Source: Candidatus Lachnoclostridium stercoravium (lineage in GTDB: Bacteria; Bacillota; Clostridia; Lachnospirales; Lachnospiraceae). From it: a stretch of 38,678 bases of DNA. The stretch's first letter is position 1, and each line of letters begins with the position of its first letter. The notes under the pieces were generated by a model. That model was not told where the DNA came from and made no database searches. It saw only the letters and a program-made list of their open reading frames with translations. The DNA lies in contig DWZA01000097.1 in NCBI GenBank assembly GCA_019118365.1, positions 1-38,678 on the forward strand, given 5' to 3'. Below, one piece after another: positions 8,218-16,373 of the stretch. The position numbers and the translations under genes are program-made.

Positions 8218-9395
8218 AAACATGTATCGCATGCGGGGGAGAGCTGTTTGAAGCCCCCCTTTTAACGTTGGATTCCATGCCTGCTTCCGCCCAGAATATA
8301 CCGGATGAGAATGAGGTGGAAAACGACAGCGGCATCAGCCTTTCTCTGTGCCAGTGCGCGGACTGCGGCCTGGTGCAGTTTGACTGCGGGCCGGTAGACT
8401 ATTACCGGGACGTGATCCGGGCCGGCGGATATTCCTCTACTATGGTGGAGCTTCGCCGCAGACAGTACAGGCATTTGATCGAGACGTATCATCTGGAAGG
8501 AAAGAAATTTATCGAGGCCGGCTGCGGGAGAGGAGAATTTCTTTCTGTTCTTAAAGAATTTCCGGTGGAAGCTTACGGAATCGAGCACAAGAAGGAGCTG
8601 GTCCAGGAAGCGGTAAAAAACGGCCTGAATGTAAAAGAAGGATTTTTAGAGACGGAAGATACGGCGATCCCAGGCGGCCCCTTCGATTGCTTTTTATCCT
8701 TTAATTTCCTGGAACATCAGCCTTATCCAGGAGTTATGCTGCGGGCCATATACAATAACCTGACGGAAAACGGCATGGGGCTCGTCACTGTGCCCAGCCT
8801 GGAATACATTCTCCAGTACAACGGGTATTACGAGCTGATCCACGATCATATCGCATACTATACCTTTGATTCCCTGCGCCGCCTTCTTGAGGACAACGGC
8901 TTCCAGGTCCTTGAAGAAGAGATGATCAACCGGGATACGATCTCCATGATTGTGCGAAAAGGCGAAAAGAAGACAGGCGCAGAAAAAGCAGAGAAAAACG
9001 AGGCGCAGCGGATCGACGTTTCCGGGTTAAAGGAGAGCGTCTGCACGATCCGGGAAGAGATCAGCCAGCTGATCAGCCGCCTGGACAAAGAAGGAAAGAA
9101 ACTGGCTATATGGGGAGCCAGCCATCAGGGATTTACTCTGGCGGCCACTACAGAAGCGGGAAAAAGGGCGCTCTATATCATAGATTCTGCGCCTTTTAAG
9201 CAGGGGCGGTTCGCTCCCGCTTCCCATGTGAAGATCGTTCCCCCGGACCATTGGAAGGAGGAGCCTGCGGACGTGATCCTGATCGTGGCGCCCGGCTATA
9301 CCGACGAGATCGCCGGGATCATAAAAGAACGCTTTGTAAAAGAAAATGGGGAAAGACCGGAGATACTGACGTTAAAGACTAATCATCTGGAATAG
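8214..9395 (+). CDS. Zinc-ribbon class I SAM C-methyltransferase (TylC3/NovU-like)
   Basis: A 393-aa protein with the three parts of sugar C-methyltransferases. The N-terminal zinc-binding segment has CIACGG (C4, C7) and CQCADCG (C46-C51). The SAM-binding domain has IEAGCGRGEFL (about 100-110) and a Tyr/His-rich ELIHDHIAYYTFDSL segment containing likely catalytic residues. The C-terminal Methyltransf_14-type domain has KLAIWGASHQGF. Family members (TylC3, NovU, EvaC) methylate carbon 3 of dTDP-4-keto deoxysugars. This fits the neighbouring epimerase and ThDP enzyme, although the sugar is not known. Start overlaps the epimerase stop (ATGA) with AGGAGAG upstream. Confidence 0.85.
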   Translation: MKTCIACGGELFEAPLLTLDSMPASAQNIPDENEVENDSGISLSLCQCADCGLVQFDCGPVDYYRDVIRAGGYSSTMVELRRRQYRHLIETYHLEGKKFIEAGCGRGEFLSVLKEFPVEAYGIEHKKELVQEAVKNGLNVKEGFLETEDTAIPGGPFDCFLSFNFLEHQPYPGVMLRAIYNNLTENGMGLVTVPSLEYILQYNGYYELIHDHIAYYTFDSLRRLLEDNGFQVLEEEMINRDTISMIVRKGEKKTGAEKAEKNEAQRIDVSGLKESVCTIREEISQLISRLDKEGKKLAIWGASHQGFTLAATTEAGKRALYIIDSAPFKQGRFAPASHVKIVPPDHWKEEPADVILIVAPGYTDEIAGIIKERFVKENGERPEILTLKTNHLE

Positions 9396-9408
9396 AGGGA
9401 GATGGATC

Positions 9409-10467
9409 ATGAAAGCATTTGTTTTAAAAGAACCTGGAGTCGTAGGCTGGTATGACGCGCCGGAACCAAAGCTTACTCCTTATGGGGCGATCCTGGAGCC
9501 GGTGGCGGTCACCCCCTGCTCTTCCGACGTCCATACGGTTTTCGGCGGCGGCAGCAGGAAAGCGCCGAACCTGATCCTGGGCCATGAATGCGTGGCCAGG
9601 ATCCTGGAAACCGGAGACATGGTGCAGGATTTTGTGCCGGGAGAAGTCGTGGCAGTACCGGCCATTACCCCGGACTGGAGGGCGAAAGCGATCCAGGAGG
9701 GCAACGACCGCCATGCTTCGGCGCCGTTTTCCGGCCACCAGCTGGGAAGGACCCAGCCGGGAGTATTTGCGGAAAAATTCCTGATCCCGGATGCGGACAC
9801 CACGCTTGCAAAGATCCCGGACGGGGTTACCCTGGAACAGGCGCTAATGTGCGTGGATGTGGTGACCACTGGCTTTACCGGAGCGGAATACGCCGATATT
9901 AAGATCGGCGATACCGTAGTGGTCATGGGGATCGGACCGATCGGGCTGATGGCTGTGGAAGGAGCCAGGCATCTGGGAGCAGCCAGGATCATCGCCGTAG
10001 GGACAAGGCCCATATGCAGACAGCTGGCAGCGGAGTTTGGGGCTACGGACATTATCAGTTATAAAGACGGAGACGTGACGGAACAGGTGCTGTCTATGAC
10101 TGGCGGCGTGGGAGCGGACTCAGTCATCATCTGCGGAGGAGGAGACGAAGTCTTCACTCAGGCGGTGGATATGGTCCGTTACGGTACAGGCACGATTTCC
10201 AATGTTAATTATTACGGGGGCACAGGCATGCTGGGCTTCCCGAAATTTTCCGGCGGCCGGGGGATGGCCGGAAAGACCATCCATACGGAGCTTGCCAAAG
10301 GCGGCCGCGCCAGGATCGAACGCCTGCTCGCCATGGTAAAATACGGGCGTATCGACCCGCAGAAATTAGTGACTCATCATCTTTCGGGACTTGACAAAGT
10401 AGAAGATGCGTTGTATATGATGAAGGAAAAGCCAGAAGATCTGGTCAAAGTAATGGTTACGATTTAG
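9409..10467 (+). CDS. Zinc-dependent secondary alcohol dehydrogenase, NADP-type (CbADH-like)
   Basis: The 352-aa protein has the same length and architecture as the Clostridium beijerinckii / Thermoanaerobacter secondary alcohol dehydrogenases. The catalytic zinc ligands are in place: C37 (TPCSSD), H59-E60 (GHE) and D150 (MCVDVVTTG). The Rossmann motif GIGPIG lies at 174-179, and VGTRPIC plus Y218 reproduce the known NADP-preference positions (S/T199, R200, Y218). The structural zinc site is missing, as in that subfamily. These enzymes reversibly reduce small ketones. Within this operon the likely substrate is a ketone group on a sugar branch, for example an acetyl branch made by the ThDP enzyme; that is inference. 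A GAGGGAG Shine-Dalgarno precedes the ATG. Confidence 0.88.
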   Translation: MKAFVLKEPGVVGWYDAPEPKLTPYGAILEPVAVTPCSSDVHTVFGGGSRKAPNLILGHECVARILETGDMVQDFVPGEVVAVPAITPDWRAKAIQEGNDRHASAPFSGHQLGRTQPGVFAEKFLIPDADTTLAKIPDGVTLEQALMCVDVVTTGFTGAEYADIKIGDTVVVMGIGPIGLMAVEGARHLGAARIIAVGTRPICRQLAAEFGATDIISYKDGDVTEQVLSMTGGVGADSVIICGGGDEVFTQAVDMVRYGTGTISNVNYYGGTGMLGFPKFSGGRGMAGKTIHTELAKGGRARIERLLAMVKYGRIDPQKLVTHHLSGLDKVEDALYMMKEKPEDLVKVMVTI

Positions 10468-10483
10468 AACGCAGAGGTAACAA

Positions 10484-11467
10484 ATGAAGACAATCAGTAT
10501 TGTAGTTCCTTGCTACAACGAAGAGGAAAACGTAGAAGCTTTAAGCCAGGCGATCATCGCCACATTTGAAAAGGATCTGCCTGCTTACGGTTATGAGCTG
10601 TTATTTATAGACAATGATTCCCAGGATTCTACCAGGGATATCATACGAAGGCTGTGCGCAGGGAACAAAAATATCAAGGGCATATTCAACGCGAAAAATT
10701 TCGGCCAGTTTAACTCCCCGTATTACGGCATGCTCCAGACCACAGGGGACTGCACCATCCTGATGGCGGCGGATTTTCAGGATCCGGTGGAGATGATACC
10801 GAAATATGTAAAAGAGTGGGAAAACGGCTATAAGATCGTTATAGGGATCAAAAATTCCAGCCAGGAAAATAAGCTTATGTACTGGCTCAGGGGCTGTTAT
10901 TACAAGATGATCAAAAAGCTTTCCGATGTGGAACAGATCGAGCAGTTTACCGGATTCGGGCTGTATGATAAGAAATTTATCCAGGTTCTAAGGGATCTGG
11001 ACGATCCGACGCCGTTTCTTCGGGGGATCGTGGCCGAGCTGGGATTTCGCAGGAAAGAGATCCCCTATGAGCAGCCCAGGAGAAGAGCCGGAAAGACCAG
11101 CAATAATTTCTACAAGCTTTATGACGCGGCCATGCTCAGCGTTACTTCTTATACAAAAGTAGGGCTGCGGCTGGCGACGATCTTCGGCAGTATCTGCTCC
11201 GCGATCAGCATGGCGGTAGCAGTGATCTACCTGGTCATGAAGCTTTTGTACTGGGACCGTTTCCCGGCAGGCATGGCCCCCATGCTCATCGGCATGTGTT
11301 TCCTGGGGTCTGTGCAGATATTTTTTATCGGCCTTGTGGGAGAATATATACTCAGCATCAACTCCAGGGTGATGAAACGTCCTCTGGTAGTAGAGGAAGA
11401 ACGGCTGAACTTTGCAGATCCAGGGGAGAAACAGCCGGAAGATAAAGAGGACAGCCATGAGATATAA
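10484..11467 (+). CDS. GT2 glycosyltransferase with two C-terminal membrane helices (GtrB/DPM-like)
   Basis: A 327-aa protein. The N-terminal GT-A domain opens with ISIVVPCYNEEENVEAL and has DNDSQDSTRDI and the metal-binding AADFQDP region. FTGFGLYDKK and the YEQPRRRAGKT segment are typical of polyprenyl-phosphate sugar transferases. Two hydrophobic segments (about 230-255 and 265-295) place it in the membrane. The family loads a sugar from a nucleotide donor onto undecaprenyl phosphate on the cytoplasmic face, giving a donor for later decoration. It lies within the operon and overlaps the next gene by 11 bases. Sugar specificity is unknown. Confidence 0.87.
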   Translation: MKTISIVVPCYNEEENVEALSQAIIATFEKDLPAYGYELLFIDNDSQDSTRDIIRRLCAGNKNIKGIFNAKNFGQFNSPYYGMLQTTGDCTILMAADFQDPVEMIPKYVKEWENGYKIVIGIKNSSQENKLMYWLRGCYYKMIKKLSDVEQIEQFTGFGLYDKKFIQVLRDLDDPTPFLRGIVAELGFRRKEIPYEQPRRRAGKTSNNFYKLYDAAMLSVTSYTKVGLRLATIFGSICSAISMAVAVIYLVMKLLYWDRFPAGMAPMLIGMCFLGSVQIFFIGLVGEYILSINSRVMKRPLVVEEERLNFADPGEKQPEDKEDSHEI

Positions 11468-13661
11468 AGTTGATATTGTAAGGATACGGGAAAATTCCAT
11501 CACTCTGAACGGATGGGCGATCGGGAAGAAGCCAGAGTCAGAGATCGGATTTTCCGTTGAGGATAAAGACCATAAAACTATTGATTTTAAATACGTGTCC
11601 ACCAGAAGGGACGATGTGAGCCAGATCTATTTTGGGAAAGCTTACGATAAGGATTTCGGCTTTGACATTCAGTTCCCCTATGAGCGGGGCGAGGACTATT
11701 ACCTGGTGATCATCTGCGACGGCAGGAAAGCCAGGATCAAATATAATGAAGAGCTGATCGCGAAACGGTCCAGCGTGGCCCATAAGCGCAGAGAGAAGAT
11801 CAAGGATCTGATGAATATGGAGACAGTCCGGGTAGCCTGGGATTTCTGGAAGGAAAACGGGCTGAAGGCCCTGATCATCAAATCCAGGCACAAGCTCCAG
11901 GGCATTGACAACGACTACGATTACGGGGAGTGGTACGAGCTGACCAGGCCGACGGAAGAAGAACTGGAAAGGCAGCGAAAGGAAAGATTTCCTGTGGAAC
12001 CTCTCTTTTCCATCGTGATCCCGGCTTTCCAGACCCCAGAGAAGTATCTGAAGGAAATGCTGGATTCCATCCTTGCCCAGACCTACGGAAAGTGGGAAGT
12101 CTGCATCGCGGACGGCAGCCCGAAGGGTAAGAGCCTGGAAAAGATCCTGAAACGGTATAGTGAAAAGGATAGCCGGATCCATTACAGGATCCTTGGAGAA
12201 AACCTGGGGATCTCCGGCAATACCAACGCCGCTATGGATATGGCTAAGGGAGACTACATCGTTCTGGCCGACCATGACGACACTCTGACCCCTGACGCCC
12301 TTTATGAACTGGCGAAGGCGGTCAGTAAAGATCAGGACAACGACGTGATCTATTCCGATGAAGACAAGCTGGATATGGATGGAGGCGCTCTTTTCGAGCC
12401 TCATTTCAAACCGGATTTTAATATAGACCTGCTGACCAGCACCAATTATATCTGCCATCTGTTTGCGGTAAAACGGGAGCTGGTGGAGAAGGTGGGGAAA
12501 TTTGACCACCGATTTGACGGCGCCCAGGATTATGATTTCATCTTCCGGTGTACGGAAAACGCGAAGAAGATCTGTCATGTGCCGAAGGTGCTGTACCACT
12601 GGCGCTGCCACCAGGATTCTACGGCCAGCAACCCGGAGAGCAAGATGTACGCCTTTGAAGCCGGGGCGCGGGCGATTAAAGCTCATTTTGACCGGCTGGG
12701 GATCGAAGTGGAGTCCATCGAAAAAGGAGTGGATTTTGGAAAATATCACACTCGCTTTAAGATCAAGGGAGAGCCGCTGGTATCGGTGATCATCCCGAAT
12801 AAGGACCACAGGCTTGATCTGGATGTGTGCGTGAAGTCCCTGATGGAGAAGGCTACCTATAAAAACCTGGAATATATTGTGATCGAAAATAACAGCACGG
12901 AGAAAGCTACCTTTGAATATTATGAGCAGATGGAAAAGGAACATGACAATTTCCATGTGGTCACCTGGGAGAGGGAATTTAACTACTCCGCCATCAATAA
13001 TTTCGGGGAAAAATACGCAAAGGGCGAGTACCTGCTTTTCCTAAACAACGATACGGAGATCATCGAACCAGACTGCATCCAAGAGATGTTAGGCTACTGC
13101 CAGCGGGAGGATGTGGGCGCGGTGGGAGCAAGGCTCCTCTACCAGGACGACACGATCCAGCATGCGGGAGTCGTGATCGGTTTTGGCGGCATCGCAGGCC
13201 ATACCTTTATCGGACTTCATAAAAATGAGAACAGCTATTTCCACAGGGCCATGTGCGCCCAGGATTACAGCGCGGTCACAGCTGCCTGCGTCATGGTGAA
13301 ACGGTCGGTATTTGAAAGCGTGGGAGGTTTTTCCGCCGAGCTTGCGGTGGCCTTCAATGATATCGATCTGTGCATGAAGATCCGCGCAGCGGACAAACTG
13401 ATCGTATATGATCCCTACGCCCTTTTGTACCACTACGAGTCCAAGTCCAGGGGCCTGGAGGATACGCCGGAAAAAGTGGCCCGTTTTAACCGGGAGATCG
13501 CCATTTTCGCAAAGAAATGGCCGGATATCTTGAAAAACGGCGACCCTTATTACAATCCGAATCTGACGCTGCGCAAATCTAATTTTGCCCTGCGGGATCT
13601 GAAAAAAGAAAAGATCGGAGAGCCATATAAGCTGGAGGTAGACCTGGATAAGGAAGGATAG
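11457..13661 (+). CDS. Large GT2 glycosyltransferase with two GT-A domains
   Basis: About 734 aa. An N-terminal beta-rich module of roughly 170 residues (MRYKVDIVRIRENSITLNG and onward) precedes two GT2 domains. The first begins at LFSIVIPAFQTPEKY and has ADHDDT and YSDEDKLD. The second begins at LVSVIIPNKDHRLDL and has FLNNDTEII and a late DIDLC-type motif (FNDIDLCMK). Such double GT2 proteins (rhamnan or O-antigen type) add one or two sugars in the cytoplasm to a lipid-linked glycan. I chose ATG 11457 because GAGG (11447-11450) precedes it; a TTG at 11412 would extend 45 bases further into the previous gene with no good Shine-Dalgarno. Confidence 0.87.
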   Translation: MRYKVDIVRIRENSITLNGWAIGKKPESEIGFSVEDKDHKTIDFKYVSTRRDDVSQIYFGKAYDKDFGFDIQFPYERGEDYYLVIICDGRKARIKYNEELIAKRSSVAHKRREKIKDLMNMETVRVAWDFWKENGLKALIIKSRHKLQGIDNDYDYGEWYELTRPTEEELERQRKERFPVEPLFSIVIPAFQTPEKYLKEMLDSILAQTYGKWEVCIADGSPKGKSLEKILKRYSEKDSRIHYRILGENLGISGNTNAAMDMAKGDYIVLADHDDTLTPDALYELAKAVSKDQDNDVIYSDEDKLDMDGGALFEPHFKPDFNIDLLTSTNYICHLFAVKRELVEKVGKFDHRFDGAQDYDFIFRCTENAKKICHVPKVLYHWRCHQDSTASNPESKMYAFEAGARAIKAHFDRLGIEVESIEKGVDFGKYHTRFKIKGEPLVSVIIPNKDHRLDLDVCVKSLMEKATYKNLEYIVIENNSTEKATFEYYEQMEKEHDNFHVVTWEREFNYSAINNFGEKYAKGEYLLFLNNDTEIIEPDCIQEMLGYCQREDVGAVGARLLYQDDTIQHAGVVIGFGGIAGHTFIGLHKNENSYFHRAMCAQDYSAVTAACVMVKRSVFESVGGFSAELAVAFNDIDLCMKIRAADKLIVYDPYALLYHYESKSRGLEDTPEKVARFNREIAIFAKKWPDILKNGDPYYNPNLTLRKSNFALRDLKKEKIGEPYKLEVDLDKEG

Positions 13662-13678
13662 AGCACAGGAGAGAATTT

Positions 13679-14659
13679 ATGGAAAAAAAAGTAACCGTCA
13701 TTATTCCCAACTACAACGGCCTTTCCTTTATGAAGCCGTGTCTTGAGGCCCTGGAGCGCCAGACGTATCAGGGCTTTGAGATCCTTGTGGTGGACAACGG
13801 CTCGACAGACGGGAGCGCCCAGTGGCTGGAAGAACAGGGAGTGCCGTCGATCCTTTTAAAGGAAAATACAGGATTTTCCGGGGCGGTCAACGCAGGGATC
13901 CGGGCTTCTGAAACGCCGTACGTCATTCTCCTGAATAATGATACGGAAGTCTGCCCGGACTATGTGAAGGAACTGGTGCGGTGCATGGAACGGTCGCCGA
14001 AGATCTTTTCCGCCAGCAGCCGGATGATCCAGTTCCATAACAGAGAGCTTCTGGACGACGCCGGGGATATGTACAGCCTCATGGGCTGGGCTTATCAGAG
14101 AGGCACCGGGCAGCCGGTAAAGGGATATAAAAAAGCAAGGAAGATCTTTTCAGCCTGCGCGGGGGCGGCTATCTACCGGCGCAGCGTATTTGAAGAGATC
14201 GGTTATTTTGACGAACAGCATTTCGCTTATCTGGAAGATATGGACGTTGGCTTTCGGGCAAAGATCTGCGGATACGACAACGTATACTGCCCCACTGCAG
14301 AGGTCTACCATGTGGGGAGTGGGACAAGCGGATCAAAATACAATTCTTTTAAGGTAAAACTGGCAGCCAGGAATAACATTTATCTGAATTATAAAAATAT
14401 GCCGCTGCCGCAGCTGGTATTAAACGCCCTGCCGCTGGCGGCGGGGATCGCTGTGAAATATCTGTTTTTTAAGAAAAAAGGTTTTGAAAAAGATTATATC
14501 GCGGGCCTGAAGGAAGCTTTCGAAACGCTGGATCAGTGCAGGAAAGTGCCGTACAGGCCGGAGCATTTCAGAAATTATGTCGGTATCCAGTGGGAGATGA
14601 TCGCAGGAACAGCCATATATATATACGAGTTTTCAAAGCGGCAGCTGCGGAAACTGTAG
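13679..14659 (+). CDS. GT2 glycosyltransferase (WbbL rhamnosyltransferase-like)
   Basis: A 326-aa GT-A fold. VTVIIPNYNGLSFM begins the nucleotide-binding region, VDNGSTDGS follows, and LLNNDTEV is the metal-binding motif. ACAGAAIYRRSVFEEIGYFDE and YLEDMDVGFRAKICGY give the acceptor/catalytic ED-x-D region typical of WbbL-type rhamnosyltransferases. The C-terminal 70 residues include a hydrophobic stretch (LPLAAGIAVKYLFF), suggesting membrane association. AGGAGAG lies just upstream and the gap to the previous gene is 17 bases. It is the last gene of the first glycan operon. Confidence 0.86.
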   Translation: MEKKVTVIIPNYNGLSFMKPCLEALERQTYQGFEILVVDNGSTDGSAQWLEEQGVPSILLKENTGFSGAVNAGIRASETPYVILLNNDTEVCPDYVKELVRCMERSPKIFSASSRMIQFHNRELLDDAGDMYSLMGWAYQRGTGQPVKGYKKARKIFSACAGAAIYRRSVFEEIGYFDEQHFAYLEDMDVGFRAKICGYDNVYCPTAEVYHVGSGTSGSKYNSFKVKLAARNNIYLNYKNMPLPQLVLNALPLAAGIAVKYLFFKKKGFEKDYIAGLKEAFETLDQCRKVPYRPEHFRNYVGIQWEMIAGTAIYIYEFSKRQLRKL

Positions 14660-14664
14660 CGGGT

Positions 14665-14711
14665 GGTAAGCAAGCTTCCCCCGCGGCTCTTGATATGAGG
14701 GGCGCGGCTGG
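14665..14711 (-). repeat. Truncated copy of the three-way-junction element
   Basis: Bases 14665-14700 are an exact 36-base direct repeat of 14800-14835. The following GGCGCGGCTGG resembles the closing-stem arm of the full element. Read on the minus strand, this is only the 5' half of E2, so it looks like a partial tandem copy left by duplication or deletion. Confidence 0.75.
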
Positions 14712-14712
14712 C

Positions 14713-14849
14713 CCAGCCGTGCAATCTTCTTGTCCGCCCAGGGGGCGTCCAAGAAGCGGGATTATCATCCCTATACTGCCTCATATCCATAGCCGCTCAG
14801 GTAAGCAAGCTTCCCCCGCGGCTCTTGATATGAGGCAGTGCACGGCTGG
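14713..14849 (-). repeat. Three-way-junction structured element (copy E2, reverse orientation)
   Basis: The closing stem CCAGCCGTGCA (14713-14723) pairs with TGCACGGCTGG (14839-14849). Inside are three smaller structures. CTTCTTG...CAAGAAG (14726-14756) has an inner CGCCC/GGGCG. A small GGGAT/ATCCC hairpin lies at 14758-14771. The arm CTGCCTCATATC/GATATGAGGCAG (14776-14838) carries an inner AGCCGC/GCGGCT and an AAGCAAGCTT tip. Read on the minus strand, motif order matches E1 at 5193: CAGCCGTGC, AAGAGC, AAGCTTGCTT, ATAGGGATGA, then AGAT and CACGGCTG. On the plus strand an ATTTTTAT run follows, so it may also terminate the glycosyltransferase operon. The whole 14660-14933 gap holds only this repeat region and the promoter below. 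Confidence 0.75.
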
Positions 14850-14878
14850 ATTTTTATAAAAATCGTAAGAGAATTGTA

Positions 14879-14907
14879 ATGACAGGAAGCCGGGGTTCAT
14901 GTATAAT
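14879..14907 (+). promoter_or_regulatory. SigA-type promoter of the sugar transferase-LCP unit
   Basis: ATGACA (14879-14884), a 17-base spacer, then a perfect TATAAT (14902-14907). It lies 27 bases before the start codon, so the sugar transferase starts a new transcription unit. Confidence 0.8.
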
Positions 14908-14933
14908 AGATGAGATGTTTGAGGTGACAGCTT

Positions 14934-16346
14934 ATGATAAAGGACCATCAGCGGGAATTAAACAGACTCCAGGTGGTATTGGACGCGATCGTCATTATAG
15001 CGGCGTATGGAACTTCCTGGCTGCTCATGCAGATGGGGCTTGTGCCGTCGAGAGGCGATACTCTGGAGGCCAGATATTATCTGCTGGCCTTGGTTGCGAT
15101 CGTGCCGGGATATCTGCTCCTTTATGCCATATTTCATCTGTATACGCCCAAAAGAGTACAGGGGCGCAGGCTGGAGTTTGCCAATATATGCAAGGCCAAC
15201 GGTATTGGCCTTCTGATCTTTACACTTGTACTGTATTTGCTGGGAAAAGATATGTTCTGGCAGCACTTTTCCCGTTCTATGGTATTTTACTTCTTCGTGA
15301 TCAATATCGTCCTGGAGACGGCGGAGAGAAATGCCATACGGCTCATTCTGCGGTCAATGCGGTCCAGAGGCTACAATCAGAAGCACGTGCTTTTAGTAGG
15401 CTACAGCCGCGCGGCGGAAGGATATATCGACCGGGTAGTGGGCAATCCGGAGTGGGGATACCGTATCGCCGGCATTCTGGACGATAAGCAGCCGCTGGGA
15501 ACAGAGTACCGGGGGATCCGTGTGATCGGAAAGACGGACGAGATCCAGTCTGTCCTGGATATGAATCTGATGGATGAGATCGCCGTTACTTTGAGCCTGA
15601 ACGATTACCAGAATCTGGAAAAGATCGTTTCCGCCTGTGAGAAATCCGGCGTGCATACGAAATTCATTCCTGACTATAATAATATTATTCCCACGATACC
15701 ATATATGGAAGACCTGCTGGGGCTTCCGGTGATCCACATCCGCCACGTTCCTCTGATGGACGGCGTCAATGCCGCGATGAAACGGGCGGTGGATATTTTT
15801 GGAGCGATCGTGGCGCTCATTATTTTTTCACCGGTCATGATCGTTACGGCGATCCTGATCAAGGCCACTTCCCCCGGCCCGGTGATCTACAGCCAGGAAC
15901 GGGTGGGGCTGCACAACCGGCCTTTCAAAATGTATAAATTCCGTTCGATGGAGGTACAGGCGCCTTCCGAGGAAAAAAGCAAGTGGACGACTCCTCACGA
16001 TCCAAGGGTAACTGCTGTGGGCAAGGTCATCCGTAAGACCAGTATTGACGAGATGCCGCAGTTTTTCAATATCCTGATCGGAGATATGAGCCTGGTGGGA
16101 CCAAGGCCGGAGCGCCCGTTTTTTGTGGAAAAATTCAAAGAAGAGATTCCAAGATATATGGTAAAGCACCAGGTGCGTCCGGGACTGACCGGATGGGCCC
16201 AGGTCAACGGCTACCGGGGAGATACTTCTATTACAAAAAGGATCGAACACGATCTTTATTACATCGAAAATTGGACCATGGGATTTGATTTTAAGATCCT
16301 TTTCCTTACTATTTTTAAAGGTTTTATCAATAAAAACGCTTATTAA
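14934..16346 (+). CDS. Undecaprenyl-phosphate sugar phosphotransferase (WcaJ/CpsE-like)
   Basis: A 470-aa polyisoprenyl-phosphate hexose-1-phosphate transferase. Four hydrophobic segments fill residues ~12-130. A Rossmann-like domain with HVLLVGYSRAAEGYI (about 150) leads to a membrane-associated catalytic domain. That domain starts at AMKRAVDIFGAIVALIIFSP, with SPGPVIYSQERVGLHNRPF, KFRSM, SIDEMPQFFNILIGDMSLVGPRPE and PGLTGWAQVNGY, all hallmarks of the family. It transfers a sugar-1-phosphate (often glucose or galactose) from UDP-sugar to undecaprenyl phosphate, starting repeat-unit synthesis. GAGGTGA precedes the ATG. It is followed 27 bases later by the LCP gene, which fits a start-and-attach pair. 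Confidence 0.92.
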   Translation: MIKDHQRELNRLQVVLDAIVIIAAYGTSWLLMQMGLVPSRGDTLEARYYLLALVAIVPGYLLLYAIFHLYTPKRVQGRRLEFANICKANGIGLLIFTLVLYLLGKDMFWQHFSRSMVFYFFVINIVLETAERNAIRLILRSMRSRGYNQKHVLLVGYSRAAEGYIDRVVGNPEWGYRIAGILDDKQPLGTEYRGIRVIGKTDEIQSVLDMNLMDEIAVTLSLNDYQNLEKIVSACEKSGVHTKFIPDYNNIIPTIPYMEDLLGLPVIHIRHVPLMDGVNAAMKRAVDIFGAIVALIIFSPVMIVTAILIKATSPGPVIYSQERVGLHNRPFKMYKFRSMEVQAPSEEKSKWTTPHDPRVTAVGKVIRKTSIDEMPQFFNILIGDMSLVGPRPERPFFVEKFKEEIPRYMVKHQVRPGLTGWAQVNGYRGDTSITKRIEHDLYYIENWTMGFDFKILFLTIFKGFINKNAY

Positions 16347-16373
16347 CAGCAACTGAAGAAAACGAGGTAAAAG

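Noticed and set aside
11538..12956. Long open frame antisense to the large glycosyltransferase
   Set aside because: It lies fully within a well-supported GT2 gene, has no Shine-Dalgarno or family motifs, and its His/Val-rich composition is that of a mirrored coding frame.
14665..14835. CRISPR array
   Set aside because: Only two copies of the 36-base repeat, 99 bases apart, and no cas genes; it is better explained by a duplicated structured element.
14660..14933. Insertion sequence or transposase remnant
   Set aside because: No coding remnant of a transposase and no terminal inverted repeats with target duplication were seen; only the structured repeat and a promoter are present.
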